DNA of 20,206 nt from Circinella minor (lineage: Eukaryota; Mucoromycota; Mucoromycetes; Mucorales; Lichtheimiaceae). The notes beneath the pieces were generated by a model, which made no database searches, was not told the origin of the DNA, and saw nothing but the letters and a program-made list of their open reading frames with translations. The translations under genes were made by a program, and so were the position numbers. The stretch spans positions 1-20,206 of the forward strand of contig JAEPRB010000451.1 of assembly GCA_016758965.1 (NCBI GenBank), in the 5' to 3' direction. This document shows positions 1-9,593 of this stretch, piece by piece; position 1 is the stretch's first letter; the number at the start of each line of letters is the position of its first letter.

Positions 1-84
1 AACTATGTATTCAAGAAGGTGAACTCTATTTATCAAGAAACACAACAAGAAACCTTTTTATTATCAAGATATTTATTTATTTTC

Positions 85-375
85 GGTGTTGGCAAGACTG
101 GAATATGATTCTCGACACTTTTATGCTGATACTATTATTGCATGTCAAGATGATCATTTCACAAGTTATTTCAAGGACAATGGTTCAAACTATCACTTCA
201 AAAAGGTCATCATATATTCATTCTATTCACTGTTATTTTGGATATGGAGGTAGCACACATACAAACACACACATACACACATGGACGAATATGCACACAC
301 GCAAATTCATACCAACATAATCGAAAATAACAGTGGATGAATATTCCAGTCTTGTCTCAATCCAACATCAATATA
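85..375. repeat. Imperfect fold-back (inverted duplication with internal deletion)
   Basis: CAAGACTGGAATAT at 93-106 recurs inverted at 341-354, and CACTGTTATTTT at 228-239 recurs inverted at 324-335. Both are perfect matches. On the right the two blocks are 5 nt apart; on the left they are 121 nt apart. Weaker similarity continues on both sides: TGTTGG lies near 87-92 and near the complement of 362-367, and a GATATGGAGGTA-like string follows 239. The simplest reading is an inverted copy that lost about 110 nt between ATAT-type microhomologies. Between the arms lies a CA-rich stretch (255-300). No terminal transposon motif or target duplication was identified. Confidence 0.5.
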
Positions 376-1504
376 CCCAAGACTATTCTCTCTTATTCGA
401 AAAAAAAGAAAAGGTACGTTGTAAAATATTAATACTGAAAATCCGGTATTCCTAACAAATGTATGGTAACTTTATTATTTGTGTGTGTGATGATGATTAC
501 CAACAAAAGAAGATACAAAAAAAAAGATACAAAAAAACATATAAAAAAAATACTATTAACCTTTATTATAACTATTTAAAATTTCTTCATATCGCTCATC
601 CCTCCTTCTCTATACAAAAACACAAAGATATCACAAGCTAACCTAAACCAACAGTCATCCAGAGAAGCAAAAGGGCTTGCCATAGATAAAAGACATTCTG
701 TATCAATGGATACGTATCTTTCAAGAAGACAAAAATTAAAAACAGTAAACAAGTTTATATATTTCTACACATAAAAAAAAAATATGACGTCAAGGATCAA
801 AAAAAAAAAAAACGAGAACTCAAGATCCAACATTACAACAATCACAACAAATATTTATAATCAAGACCAATGATATCAAATCAATAACAAATATTATACA
901 ATCCATTGGTTACAACAACCTCACAAACAAGAATCAATACACAAGATAAAATCGACTTGAAAACCAATCAACTATATTATCACCGTTGATACGTAAATAC
1001 AACAAAATCGATACATATGACTTGAACTGCTATACAGTATGAAGAGGAATAATCACAAAAGTATATTAAATACTATCATAAAAAATTAATCTCGACAGTT
1101 TCTGTCGTCAAGAACAACAACATCCTTCAACAACAATTATTTTATCGAGTAAAAAGTCAAACAAATATTCTATAATCATCGACAACAAAAGATCATCCAT
1201 TGATAAACGAGTCATCAATATCAGCAGCGGCTCTTTTGCTCTCTCTGTTTTATACACATCATTCTATTTTATTATAATCAAAACAACAACAACAAAAACC
1301 TTATGCATACACTAATTATTATTTTATATACAAAAAAAAAAAAAAAAGAAAAGAGGCAAGATTCATCACATACATTAATAATGAAACTACTAACAACATT
1401 GATTAGATTACTTGGATAATAGGTATTCTTTATTTTACAAGCGTACACTTTACCTTATTTTAATTATAATCCTTATTAAATTATATTGAAAATACATATC
1501 ATTT

Positions 1505-1533
1505 ATTAGCTAGTAATAATAATAATAATAATA
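1505..1533. repeat. (TAA)n/(AAT)n microsatellite
   Basis: Short trinucleotide repeat of TAA units upstream of SEC63, in non-coding DNA. Similar AAT tracts occur at 7680-7700 (an NRT2 intron) and 19907-19923 (TSC13 3' region). Confidence 0.8.
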
Positions 1534-1902
1534 AAATATTGGGTATATTGATAAAAAAAAATAGTAATTACCTTTTTTTGATATCACCAAGTGAGGGTAG
1601 GATCATACTTAATTTCTTATATGTAGAATGACAACAACTCCCGATTCTCGTTGATTTACCCCTAATTATATTATTTATCAACCCAATGCATTAGAGTACC
1701 GAAAACCTGAGCCTTAAGTTTAGAAAGATGTCCAATCACTGGTTGACATGAAAATCCCGCTTTTGGTGTAAAAAGGGGAGATTTGCTTTTTCTTTTTTTT
1801 TTTTCAAAGCAAAATTATAATTATATTCCCCTCTTCAACTTAAACTTCCTTTCCCTTTTTTTTTTTTTTATTTCGTCCAAAGACACCACCTTTTGACGCG
1901 CT

Positions 1903-4900
1903 ATGGCAGAATACGCCTACGATGAAGAAGGATATAATTTTTTATATTTTGTAATCTCTGTTTTATCGTTATGTTTAGTTCCCATCACGTTACAATCACT
2001 TTATTCTGCATGGAAATCAGCTAGTACGTCTTGTTTTATTTTTTAATATATATATTCCTTTACTTTCTTTCCATATAATACGATATCTTGAAAAAAAATA
2101 CAACAAAATACTTATAATAATATTAATAACAATAAATAGAATCAAAGAATGAACAAAACCTTTGTCAGTGTGACACATGTCAAAAAGAACGAACAAAGAT
2201 TCGTAAAACAGAATCAAACCGCGTTTTGAAACAATTATTTAAGCCAAAGTAAGTATATATATATATATATATATATCTTAATGATATGGTTTAATAAAAA
2301 AAAAACTAGTTGTTGTCAAACAACTGAAAAAAAAACGGAGGATGTGTATAGTATAACTCGATTACTAATAATATATTTATTCTTTTTTTTTTAATAAAAC
2401 AACATCAGATTTTTATTTTTGATTGCAGGTTGGTTTGCTGTAGCCTTACTTGCTTACCAAGTTTCTTTTGCATCAGAACCAGTTCAACAATGGGATCCTT
2501 ATGAGATTTTGGGTATTAGTGAGGTAAAAGAAAAAGCCAGACCAATAATGTCAAAAAGAGCGCCACGTAACTAATATAAATTATTACAACTCCTTTTTTT
2601 CAAATCATTTATAATAGGGTGCAACTATGCCAGAAATTAAAAAAATATATAAAAAGTTATCATTGGTATACCATCCTGATAAAGCACAAGCTGGTTCAGA
2701 AAGAGAATCTGAAGAAAGATTTATTCAAATTAGCAAAGCTTATCAAGTGTAAGTTTATAATGCATTTGTAAAAAGGGTGAACAATAAAAAAAAAAAAAAA
2801 AGAGTAATTTATTAATAATATAATAACATTATATAGATTAACTGATGATGCTATTCGTGAGAACTATGAAAAATATGGTCATCCAGATGGAAAACAATCT
2901 TATTCTGTTGGTGTTGCGTTACCAAAGAAACTTGTTGAAGGTGGTAACAGTAAATTTGTTTTGCTTATTTATGCTTGTATTTTTGGTCTTGGATTACCTT
3001 ACTATATCGTAAGTATTTTTCCCAATTTCTTTTTCTCCTGTACCTTTTTTTTTTTTGCATTTTAACTTTAAAGAAAAAAAAAAGGTAACTAAATAATAAT
3101 TGGATGGTATTAATTAGGCTCGCTGGTGGTATAATTCTCGACGACATACTAAAGATCGTATTTTGAATGGATCTATGAGAGTTTTTGTAAAAGAATTAAA
3201 AGAAAATGCCGATTTTAAGGGTAAGATAGTTATAAAAATCTTGATGATGCTTGTGATTTATAAATACGAAATAGGCAATGGCCTGTTTTTTTTTTTTTTA
3301 ATTCTTATTTTTCTATGCTCAAACTAACATGAGTGGTTTTTATTTTAATTAGCTTTGATCCGTATCTTATCTGGTGCACATGAATTTGCTGAAAACGCTG
3401 CAACTCGTCCTGGTGAAGAAAAGCTTTTAAAATCTGTAGATGGTGCTATTGCACAAGAGTTGGAAAATCGTTTTGGTGAAAAATATGAAACTGGAGATGA
3501 GGTAAGAATCTTTTTTACTTGGGTATATATCGGAAAGGGAGGGGAATGGGGGGGAATATAGAATATACTCGGATGATGATAATAATAACTTTATGTGGTG
3601 TTTTATTATAAAATAGAATACACCTGCTTACCGTCGAAAAGCAACCAGTCTTTTGTACGCCTACTTCTTACGCCAAGATTTCACTAGTAAAAATTCGAGC
3701 TCTGCAGCCAAAGCACTTTTACAAGGTAAAAAAAAAAAACAAAATTACATTTTCTTTTATACACTATTTATTAACAAGACCATTGGGGGGGGGATCCACT
3801 CATTTTGTTTTTTTTTTCTCTCTCTGATAGATCAAGGTTTCATTATTGAAAAGTCAATTCATCTTCTTCAAGGATTATTACAAATTGCTATTGTTAAACA
3901 ATGGTTAGGTGTTGCTTCTAATATCATGGATCTTCAACAACATTTATTACAAGCAACTTATCCTGGTGAACAATCTGTTAAACAACTTCCTCATATTGAT
4001 ACTCAAATCTTACGTCGTTACTATCGTAACAATAAGAAACATATTCATTCTGTACAACAAATTTTGGCATTATCCGAAAGTGAACGAAAGGAATTACTGA
4101 AGCCTCTTAATGATGAAGAATATCTTGATACTATGGAAGTAGCTAGCCGAATTCCTCAACTTAAGGCTAAGAAGGCTGTTTTTAAGGGTAAGTTCATTCA
4201 TCTTAATTATTATTTATAATTCGACAAAGTTGATTGATATATATATATATATAAATTGGGTGGATTTTATTTATAGTTGTGGGTGATAAAATTATTACAC
4301 CTGGTGCTGTTGTTACATTTGTTCTTAAATTACAAAACATCGATGCCAAATCTGCTACAGAAAATGGCAAGAATAAGACGATCAGTGAAGATAGTGATGA
4401 TGAAGAACTTTTGGATGATGTTACTGGTAAATTGAAGAAGGAAGAAAAGACAGAAGGAACACTTCCATTAGCACATACACCTTATTATCCTGGAGTAAGT
4501 TTTTTTTTTTTTTTGCTCTTTTCTTAAATAAAAAAAAGAAATTGATAGAGATAAGATTTACGGCTGAAAATAGATTGAGAAAAATATAATAACTAATCTT
4601 TTTTTTTATATATATTAAAAAAAAACAACAACAACAGGAAAAGAAACCATATTGGTGGGTATTTTTAGGTGATCCCAAGGTCAACCGTATTTTAGTACCT
4701 CCTAAAAAGGTGACTGATATTACTGATGAACAAACAGTTCAAATCTCATTCCCTGGTCCACCTAAACCAGGCACTTATACTTTCTCCTTGTTTGTCAAAT
4801 CAGATACTTATGTTGGTACTGATATTCAACAAGATATCAAATTGACTATTCGAGATAAATCTGATCTTCCACCAGAGGAAGATATAGATGATAGCATATC

Positions 4901-5039
4901 TGAACCTGAAGAAGATTCTATCGCTGGTCAGATGAAGTTGATGAGAGAACAAGGTATCTCAGGAGCATTACAAGGTGGTCAGGATAATCAAAAGGCTAAG
5001 AATGATGATAGTGATTCTGACAGCAGTGATGATGAATAA
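1903..5039 (+). CDS. SEC63: Sec63-type ER translocation J-protein
   Basis: Eleven exons: 1903-2023, 2140-2248, 2409-2523, 2618-2748, 2837-3008, 3118-3220, 3353-3501, 3617-3725, 3831-4187, 4277-4494, 4638-5039. The product is 661 aa, close to the yeast Sec63 length of about 663. Seen in order: TM1 (about 13-33), a short loop with a CxCxxC motif (C49, C51, C54), TM2 (about 78-95), a J domain starting at WDPYEILGIS (105) with the HPD triad at 134-136, TM3 (about 199-216), a long Brl-type region, an Ig-like segment (about 566-590), and an acidic tail ending in DSDSDSSDDE. Known role of the family: it works with Sec61/Sec62 and recruits lumenal Hsp70 (BiP/Kar2) through the J domain to drive protein import into the ER. 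The exon 3 start is set by phase: the acceptor at 2407-2408 keeps TM2 intact, while the nearer AG at 2427-2428 would break the frame. The ATG at 1903 gives the standard short lumenal N-terminus. Confidence 0.95.
2254..2276. repeat. (TA)n tract in a SEC63 intron
   Basis: An alternating TA run directly follows the GTAAGT donor of SEC63 intron 2. Confidence 0.85.
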
Positions 5040-5595
5040 ATAAATAAATAAAAAATATTATAATAATATAATAATAATAAAACTTTTTTTATATAAAAAA
5101 AAAAACGAATTAAAATTATTAATCCATAAAAGGTGTTAAATTCTCTTTTATTTTGGTATATTAATATAACGAATGATAAGACGATTGGATTGATTTTGTT
5201 GAGTGGAGTAATTTCTATTCACCATCGTGATACAATATAAACCATACAACGTCTCAAACTTATAGAATAAAAGAATAAAAGTTATAATAGATGGACTATG
5301 TGCGATGGTTTCATATGGTTGTTTAGTACGTAAATGCAAATATTTTACGTATTCATCATACGTACGTAAACCCATTTTCGAAACTTTATTATACAATAAA
5401 GTACGTATTGACTTTGTTGCCCCAAACAAACTGGAATATTCTCAATATGAAGGTTTATTTACTCTATGCATGAAAAAAAAAATACATAATATTTCAATCA
5501 AAAAAAAAAAAAGTACGTACGTAGAATACAGATTGATTGTTTTTAATATCAAAATGCAATAGTGATCCATAGCTAAATTATATCATGAAGACGAA

Positions 5596-5630
5596 AGGAT
5601 TATTATTCTTATCTTCAGAATAATAAGCCT
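5596..5630. other. Hairpin between convergent genes
   Basis: TTATTATTCT at 5600-5609 pairs perfectly with AGAATAATAA at 5617-5626 around a 7-nt loop. The stem extends by AGG/CCT (5596-5598 with 5628-5630) after one mismatch, giving 13 of 14 pairs. It lies in the 3' region shared by SEC63 and the transporter. Its role is unknown; a 3'-end or mRNA-stability element is possible but unproven. Confidence 0.6.
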
Positions 5631-5877
5631 ACGTATAACGCTATTCTAATTTAAGAAATAAAGATAAACCATATAATAAACTATTTGTCAGTACTAAATT
5701 TTATTTATTTTGGTTTGTTAGTTGAAGATAAATATATACATGTAGAAAAAAAAAAGTAAGAAAATATACGTAAATTAAAATATATAACAAAAATAAAAAG
5801 AATAAATGAGAATAATTATAAAAAAAAAAAAGGGGGGGGGGAGTGGGGACATATACACTGTACGTAGATAAGCGTAA

Positions 5878-5897
5878 TTTGTTTGTTTGTTTGTTTT
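5878..5897. repeat. (TTTG)n microsatellite
   Basis: About four to five TTTG units in the 3' flank of the nitrate transporter gene. Confidence 0.75.
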
Positions 5898-6064
5898 TGA
5901 GGGGGAGAAGAATGAGTGTCAATGAGTAAAAAATGAATATGATGAAGTTAAATATGTAAGTGTTTGTTGTAAATAACAAAAATGATGTGTACATATTAAA
6001 ACTAAAAGATATGGATAATATAATTTATATACGAGGGAAAAAAAAACTACAACAGATAATTGGA

Positions 6065-7880
6065 TTAAAGAGTAGGAACAGGATGATTGTCACTGAAAAT
6101 ATGCCAAATCATCTTGCCTTGAACACGTAAAATGGCATTACCAAGAAGACCAGATCCAAGTGCAATACATCCAAGACATAAAAAGGCAGTTTCAAAATCA
6201 CCAGCAAATTCACGGAACATCAAATTGAAAATAAGACCACCCAAGTTACCACCAGCACCCACGATACCCATGATTTTACCATTGTTGAGTGGATCAATAA
6301 ATGGAACAATACCAAATGTAGAACCACAGACAGCTTGAACAAAGAAAGAAAAGAAAATCATAAGGATAATAGCACTATGCATATTGATCAATCCGAAACT
6401 GAATCCGATAAGGAAAACACCTTCTAATGTCATACAGGTACAATGAGCCAAAATTCTACCAGGCATTTGGAAACGTTTTCCTAAATAGTCACTGAATAAA
6501 CCACTATGTAAAATATAATTTATATTATAACAAAATAATTAGTAAACACGTACGTAAAATAAATAAATAAAAATGGGATAACAAAAAATAACCCTATGCT
6601 TTGTGAACATTTACGTACCCAGAAAGACGAGAGATAATATTTAGTAAACCAAAGACAGAACCAATATAAGAAGCAGTTGAATTATCTAATTCAAACTTTT
6701 CACGAAAAACTTGACCAATAACATTATCCACAGCAAGTTCTGTACCAAAGGAGCATGCATAATGTACAATCATAATCAATACAGGAGGTTTGATAAGTAC
6801 ACGTCCAAAACCAATCAAAGCATCTTTAGCTGATTCATTTTTCTTTACACCTTGAAGGGATTCAGTATCTTCAACATTGGCCAAGACACCTTTTTCACCC
6901 ACTTTTTCAATATCCGTCAAAGCACCTTTTTCAACTGAAATAGTAGTACTAACAACCACTTTTTCTTTTTCAGTAGTACTAGAGGATTCACTGGTGGTTT
7001 TTGATGTCTTATTTTCTTCTTCATTACGTAATTTTAACCAATCACCATGAGGAGTATCCGTAGCAACAAAGAAATCTAAACCAGCAACAAAGAGACAGAT
7101 ACAACATGGAATTATAAAAGTAGTACGCCAGGCAATTTCATTGGTAGTATGGGAAAGGATTCCATCATAGATAGCAGGCATTAATAAATAAGTAATACCA
7201 GCACCCATGTTACCCCAACCAGCTGACAAGGCATTAGCAGTACCAAGAACAGAAGGAGAAAACATTTGAGTAGTCCAAAATTGACAAGGAACAAAAGTAG
7301 CACCAAGTATACCAATAACACAACTATAAAATATTATTTTTTTTTATTAAGTACCAAGAACTAAAAACATTAAAGTGAAAAAAAAAAAAAAAAATTTTTA
7401 CCGAAGACCAATTAAACCAGCACCATTGGTAATTAAACCTGTCATACCACAAGGAATAGAACCACATATTAAGATGAGAGCCATGACTCGACGAGGACCA
7501 AAACGTTCACATAAAGGACCCACAACAAGACGTGCAATAATGGTAATACTGACAGCAGCCATATTGGAATCATAAATTTCAACCGTTGAAATACCTAAAT
7601 CTTCAGCAATATGATAAACAATGGGAGGTATAGCATACCATGACATGAATGCTACCATAAATGAGAGCCATGCCTATGATAATAATAATAATAATAATGA
7701 TAATAAAAAATATACTTATTTTTTTAGTTCTCATATGTCATATATAATGTAATTTTTTTTTTGAACTTATATACTTACGAGATGTAATGCTCTCATATGT
7801 GGGAATTGTAAACTATGTAGTTTAAAATTAGTGGCCTTGCCATGTTGATCAATTAAAAGATTTTTTGCGAAAATTTGCAT
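6065..7880 (-). CDS. High-affinity nitrate transporter, NRT2/CrnA family (MFS, NNP)
   Basis: Four exons on the - strand: 7880-7779, 7673-7402, 7323-6619, 6503-6065. All introns are GT-AG, and the product is 505 aa, against about 507 for Aspergillus CrnA. Both nitrate signatures are visible: AGWGNMG at 159-165 (TM5) and GIVGAGGNLGG at 439-449 (TM11). R82 (in ARLVVGPLCERFGPRR, TM2) and R357 (ISRLSGG, TM8) match the arginines known to bind nitrate in CrnA. The N-terminus contains the conserved LQFPHMRALHLAWLSF block. A hydrophilic loop of about 90 residues (about 213-303), rich in S, T, E and K, separates TM6 from TM7 as in fungal members, and it holds a near-duplicate (EKGALTDIEKV, then EKGVLANVEDT). 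Function by family: proton-coupled nitrate uptake at the plasma membrane. The gene is divergent from nitrate reductase, with which it shares a promoter region. Confidence 0.95.
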
Positions 7881-8378
7881 GTTGTTTTTTTGAAGTTATA
7901 ATAAATAAATAAAAAAAAATGGAGAGCAAAAGGGAAGAGGATAATTTAACAAAAAATCGAGTACGTATAATAATAAAAGTACTGTATAATAAAACTTTTT
8001 AATATGATTATATATAAAGAAGAAGGAAATACGTAAGAGTAAAGATAAAAAAAAAAAGAAAGAAAAAACTTGGACCTTTTTATATACGTATCCAATCTAG
8101 CAAAAAAAAAAAAAAAAAAAAAAGGAGAAATAGACAACAATAGATATTATTATGTTATAGTATTGAAATGTGAGTTTTTAAAACCTCTCATATGAATTGA
8201 TATGAAAAAAATATGAAGGGAGAAGTGAGTGATCGACAATTCTGATAAGGAAACTTGTCGTGCAGGGAATCTCTTATCCGTGAAGGCGGAATAAAAATAA
8301 AAAAAAGAATATGAATTCAATGATAATGATATGTTAGTTATAATATGGGTTACCAACAGAAATAAAAAAAGTTGATAA

Positions 8379-8421
8379 TGATCAAACTATGATAATTGTT
8401 TAACTTTTTTTAGTTTGATCA
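8379..8421. promoter_or_regulatory. 11-bp inverted repeat flanking a GATA site
   Basis: TGATCAAACTA at 8379-8389 recurs perfectly inverted at 8411-8421, with a 21-nt spacer that contains a TGATAA (8390-8395). A further TGATAA lies just left, at 8373. It may be a dimeric regulator site or a cruciform; the binding protein is unknown. Confidence 0.5.
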
Positions 8422-8546
8422 AATCCATCAAAAAAAAAAAAACGAAGAGGGAGAAGGATTGTGGTTGGTTAAACTGAACAAACAAGTACAACCATAGTAA
8501 ATGGAGATAGAAACTAGAGATTGTTTTTTTTTTCTTTGGTTCAAGT

Positions 8547-8563
8547 GATAACAAACTGTTATC
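8547..8563. promoter_or_regulatory. Paired inverted GATA sites
   Basis: GATAACAAACTGTTATC is a perfect 6-bp inverted repeat with a 5-bp spacer and carries one GATA site on each strand. Paired GATA sites are known strong targets of AreA/NIT2-type factors, which suggests a role in nitrogen control of one or both nitrate genes. Confidence 0.5.
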
Positions 8564-9593
8564 TGTCCTTTTTTTTTTTTTTTCGTTGTTGATGTAGTTG
8601 TTAATATAGTAACAACCTTAGAAAGAAAAGAATATATAAGTTTTTTTGATTTTCGAGAGGGAATTGATAATCATATGCACTCAGATAATAATTTATTATT
8701 AAGTTTTAGATAATGATTTGTTTGTTATATAAAAAATATGTTATGAAGAAAGACAAAACAATGATTTGTTATTACATATTAGGGATTTTTCCTAATCTTT
8801 AGTTTTATGATCTGGTCCCAGCGCTATCTCACCTTCTTTCTTTCCGACTTGCGGAATTTTGATAAATGTGCTTCATGTTCCTGACTTGCTTTATTTGGGT
8901 AATCAAAAAAAAAAAAACCACTTTTTTTTTTTAACCTTTCAAAAAATTACAAACATAATAATAAATAGTTCTTATCTCTTCCCTCCCCGCTTCCCTAAAA
9001 ACCATGTATTCAAGATAATGTGATAATCTGTAAAATAAAATAAAATAAAAATTATACTTTTATCCCATTTCTCTTATAAACTTTTTTTTTTGGGGGGGTG
9101 GGAGAGAGAGAGAGAAAGAAAGGTAATAAAATTTGATAATGCGACATTTGTAATATATTTAGCCGTTAGCCACCTTAAAAAACTAATATTAACGCATTCT
9201 TATTAGCTGATTAAAAAAAAAAAAAAAAACTTTTTTTTTTCTTTGAGCGACCTTTTTAACATGTATATTTTAACTTCTTTATCCATTAGAATGGATTTAC
9301 TTTTTGTTAGACTCCGTTTTGTTTGTTATCTGTCCAATCTGCTTCTTGCGTTTTTTTAAAATTATATTTCATATTCGTAATTTTTTACTATTATTTTATC
9401 ACATTAACGAACAACTCCCCCCCCCCTCCGAAATATATGAAGCGGGAAGAAAAAACCGAAAATGAGGCTAAGAAAAACATTTTTGTCTACCAACATTCTT
9501 CTTTCTTGTTCTTTTACTTCTTTTTTTTTTTTTAATTTTTTCTCTTCTTTATCTTTAAATTTTAATTCAAGACAAAGAAAATAAAAAAAAAAG

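Larger units (their letters stand above)
1..1902. other. Intergenic / upstream region of SEC63, no supported gene
   Basis: No protein family was recognised on either strand. The sequence is A- and C-rich on the + strand between about 600 and 1350, with many CAA/ATCA runs resembling fungal 5' leader sequence. Two weak open stretches exist: + frame from 23 to about 252, whose translation looks moderately protein-like, and + frame 580 to about 775. Neither has a good start or a family match, and I do not call them. The very left edge (1-108) is open in frame 1 and could be the end of an upstream gene, but there is no evidence beyond openness. Positions 1640-1902, with pyrimidine-rich tracts (1795-1803, 1858-1869), are the likely SEC63 promoter and leader. 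Confidence 0.5.
5040..6064. other. Convergent intergenic region (SEC63 / NRT2 3' ends)
   Basis: Tail-to-tail spacer holding the 3' untranslated regions of both genes. AATAAA-like strings follow the SEC63 stop directly (5037-5052). Overlapping open frames at 5148-5429 (-) and 5305-5562 (+) have no family match and biased composition, so I regard them as chance. The region carries ten TACGTA palindromes between 5327 and 5866, a hairpin at 5596-5630, a G10-type tract at 5832-5841 and a TTTG repeat at 5878-5897. Confidence 0.7.
7881..9593. promoter_or_regulatory. Divergent nitrate promoter region, GATA-site rich
   Basis: A 1.7 kb spacer between the transporter (-) and nitrate reductase (+) start codons, with no supported gene. 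By hand I count about 18 WGATAR sites on the two strands, for example 8243, 8321, 8373, 8390, 8546, 8665, 8683, 8708, 8860, 9013, 9021 and 9134 (+) and 8559, 8824, 8972, 9326 and 9549 (-). In such AT-rich DNA perhaps eight would be expected by chance, so the excess is about two-fold. GTTATCTGTCC occurs twice (8558-8568 and 9325-9335), and a CCAAT follows the second copy. Inference: binding sites for an AreA/NIT2-type GATA factor. I found no full CTCCGHGG NirA site. Confidence 0.6.

Noticed and set aside
2409..2430. Acceptor AG at 2427-2428 as the start of SEC63 exon 3
   Set aside because: It changes the reading phase and leads to an early stop. The acceptor ending at 2408 keeps TM2 and the J domain in frame.
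5148..5562. Overlapping open frames on both strands that share a similar short peptide
   Set aside because: The similarity comes from palindromic ACGTACGT-rich DNA read on both strands. There is no family match, and base composition is like the surrounding spacer.
7946..8356. Open frames on the - strand upstream of the transporter
   Set aside because: They are Phe/Tyr/Ser-rich translations of poly-A and poly-T DNA with no conserved motif, lying inside the divergent promoter.
9000..9015. ATGTATTCAAGA near 9004 also occurs at 5-16
   Set aside because: A single short match in AT-rich DNA with no extension on either side; treated as chance.
9400..9430. CTCCG at 9426 as a NirA-type site (CTCCGHGG)
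   Set aside because: The following bases are AAA, so the full motif is not met. It is a by-product of the C-tract there.
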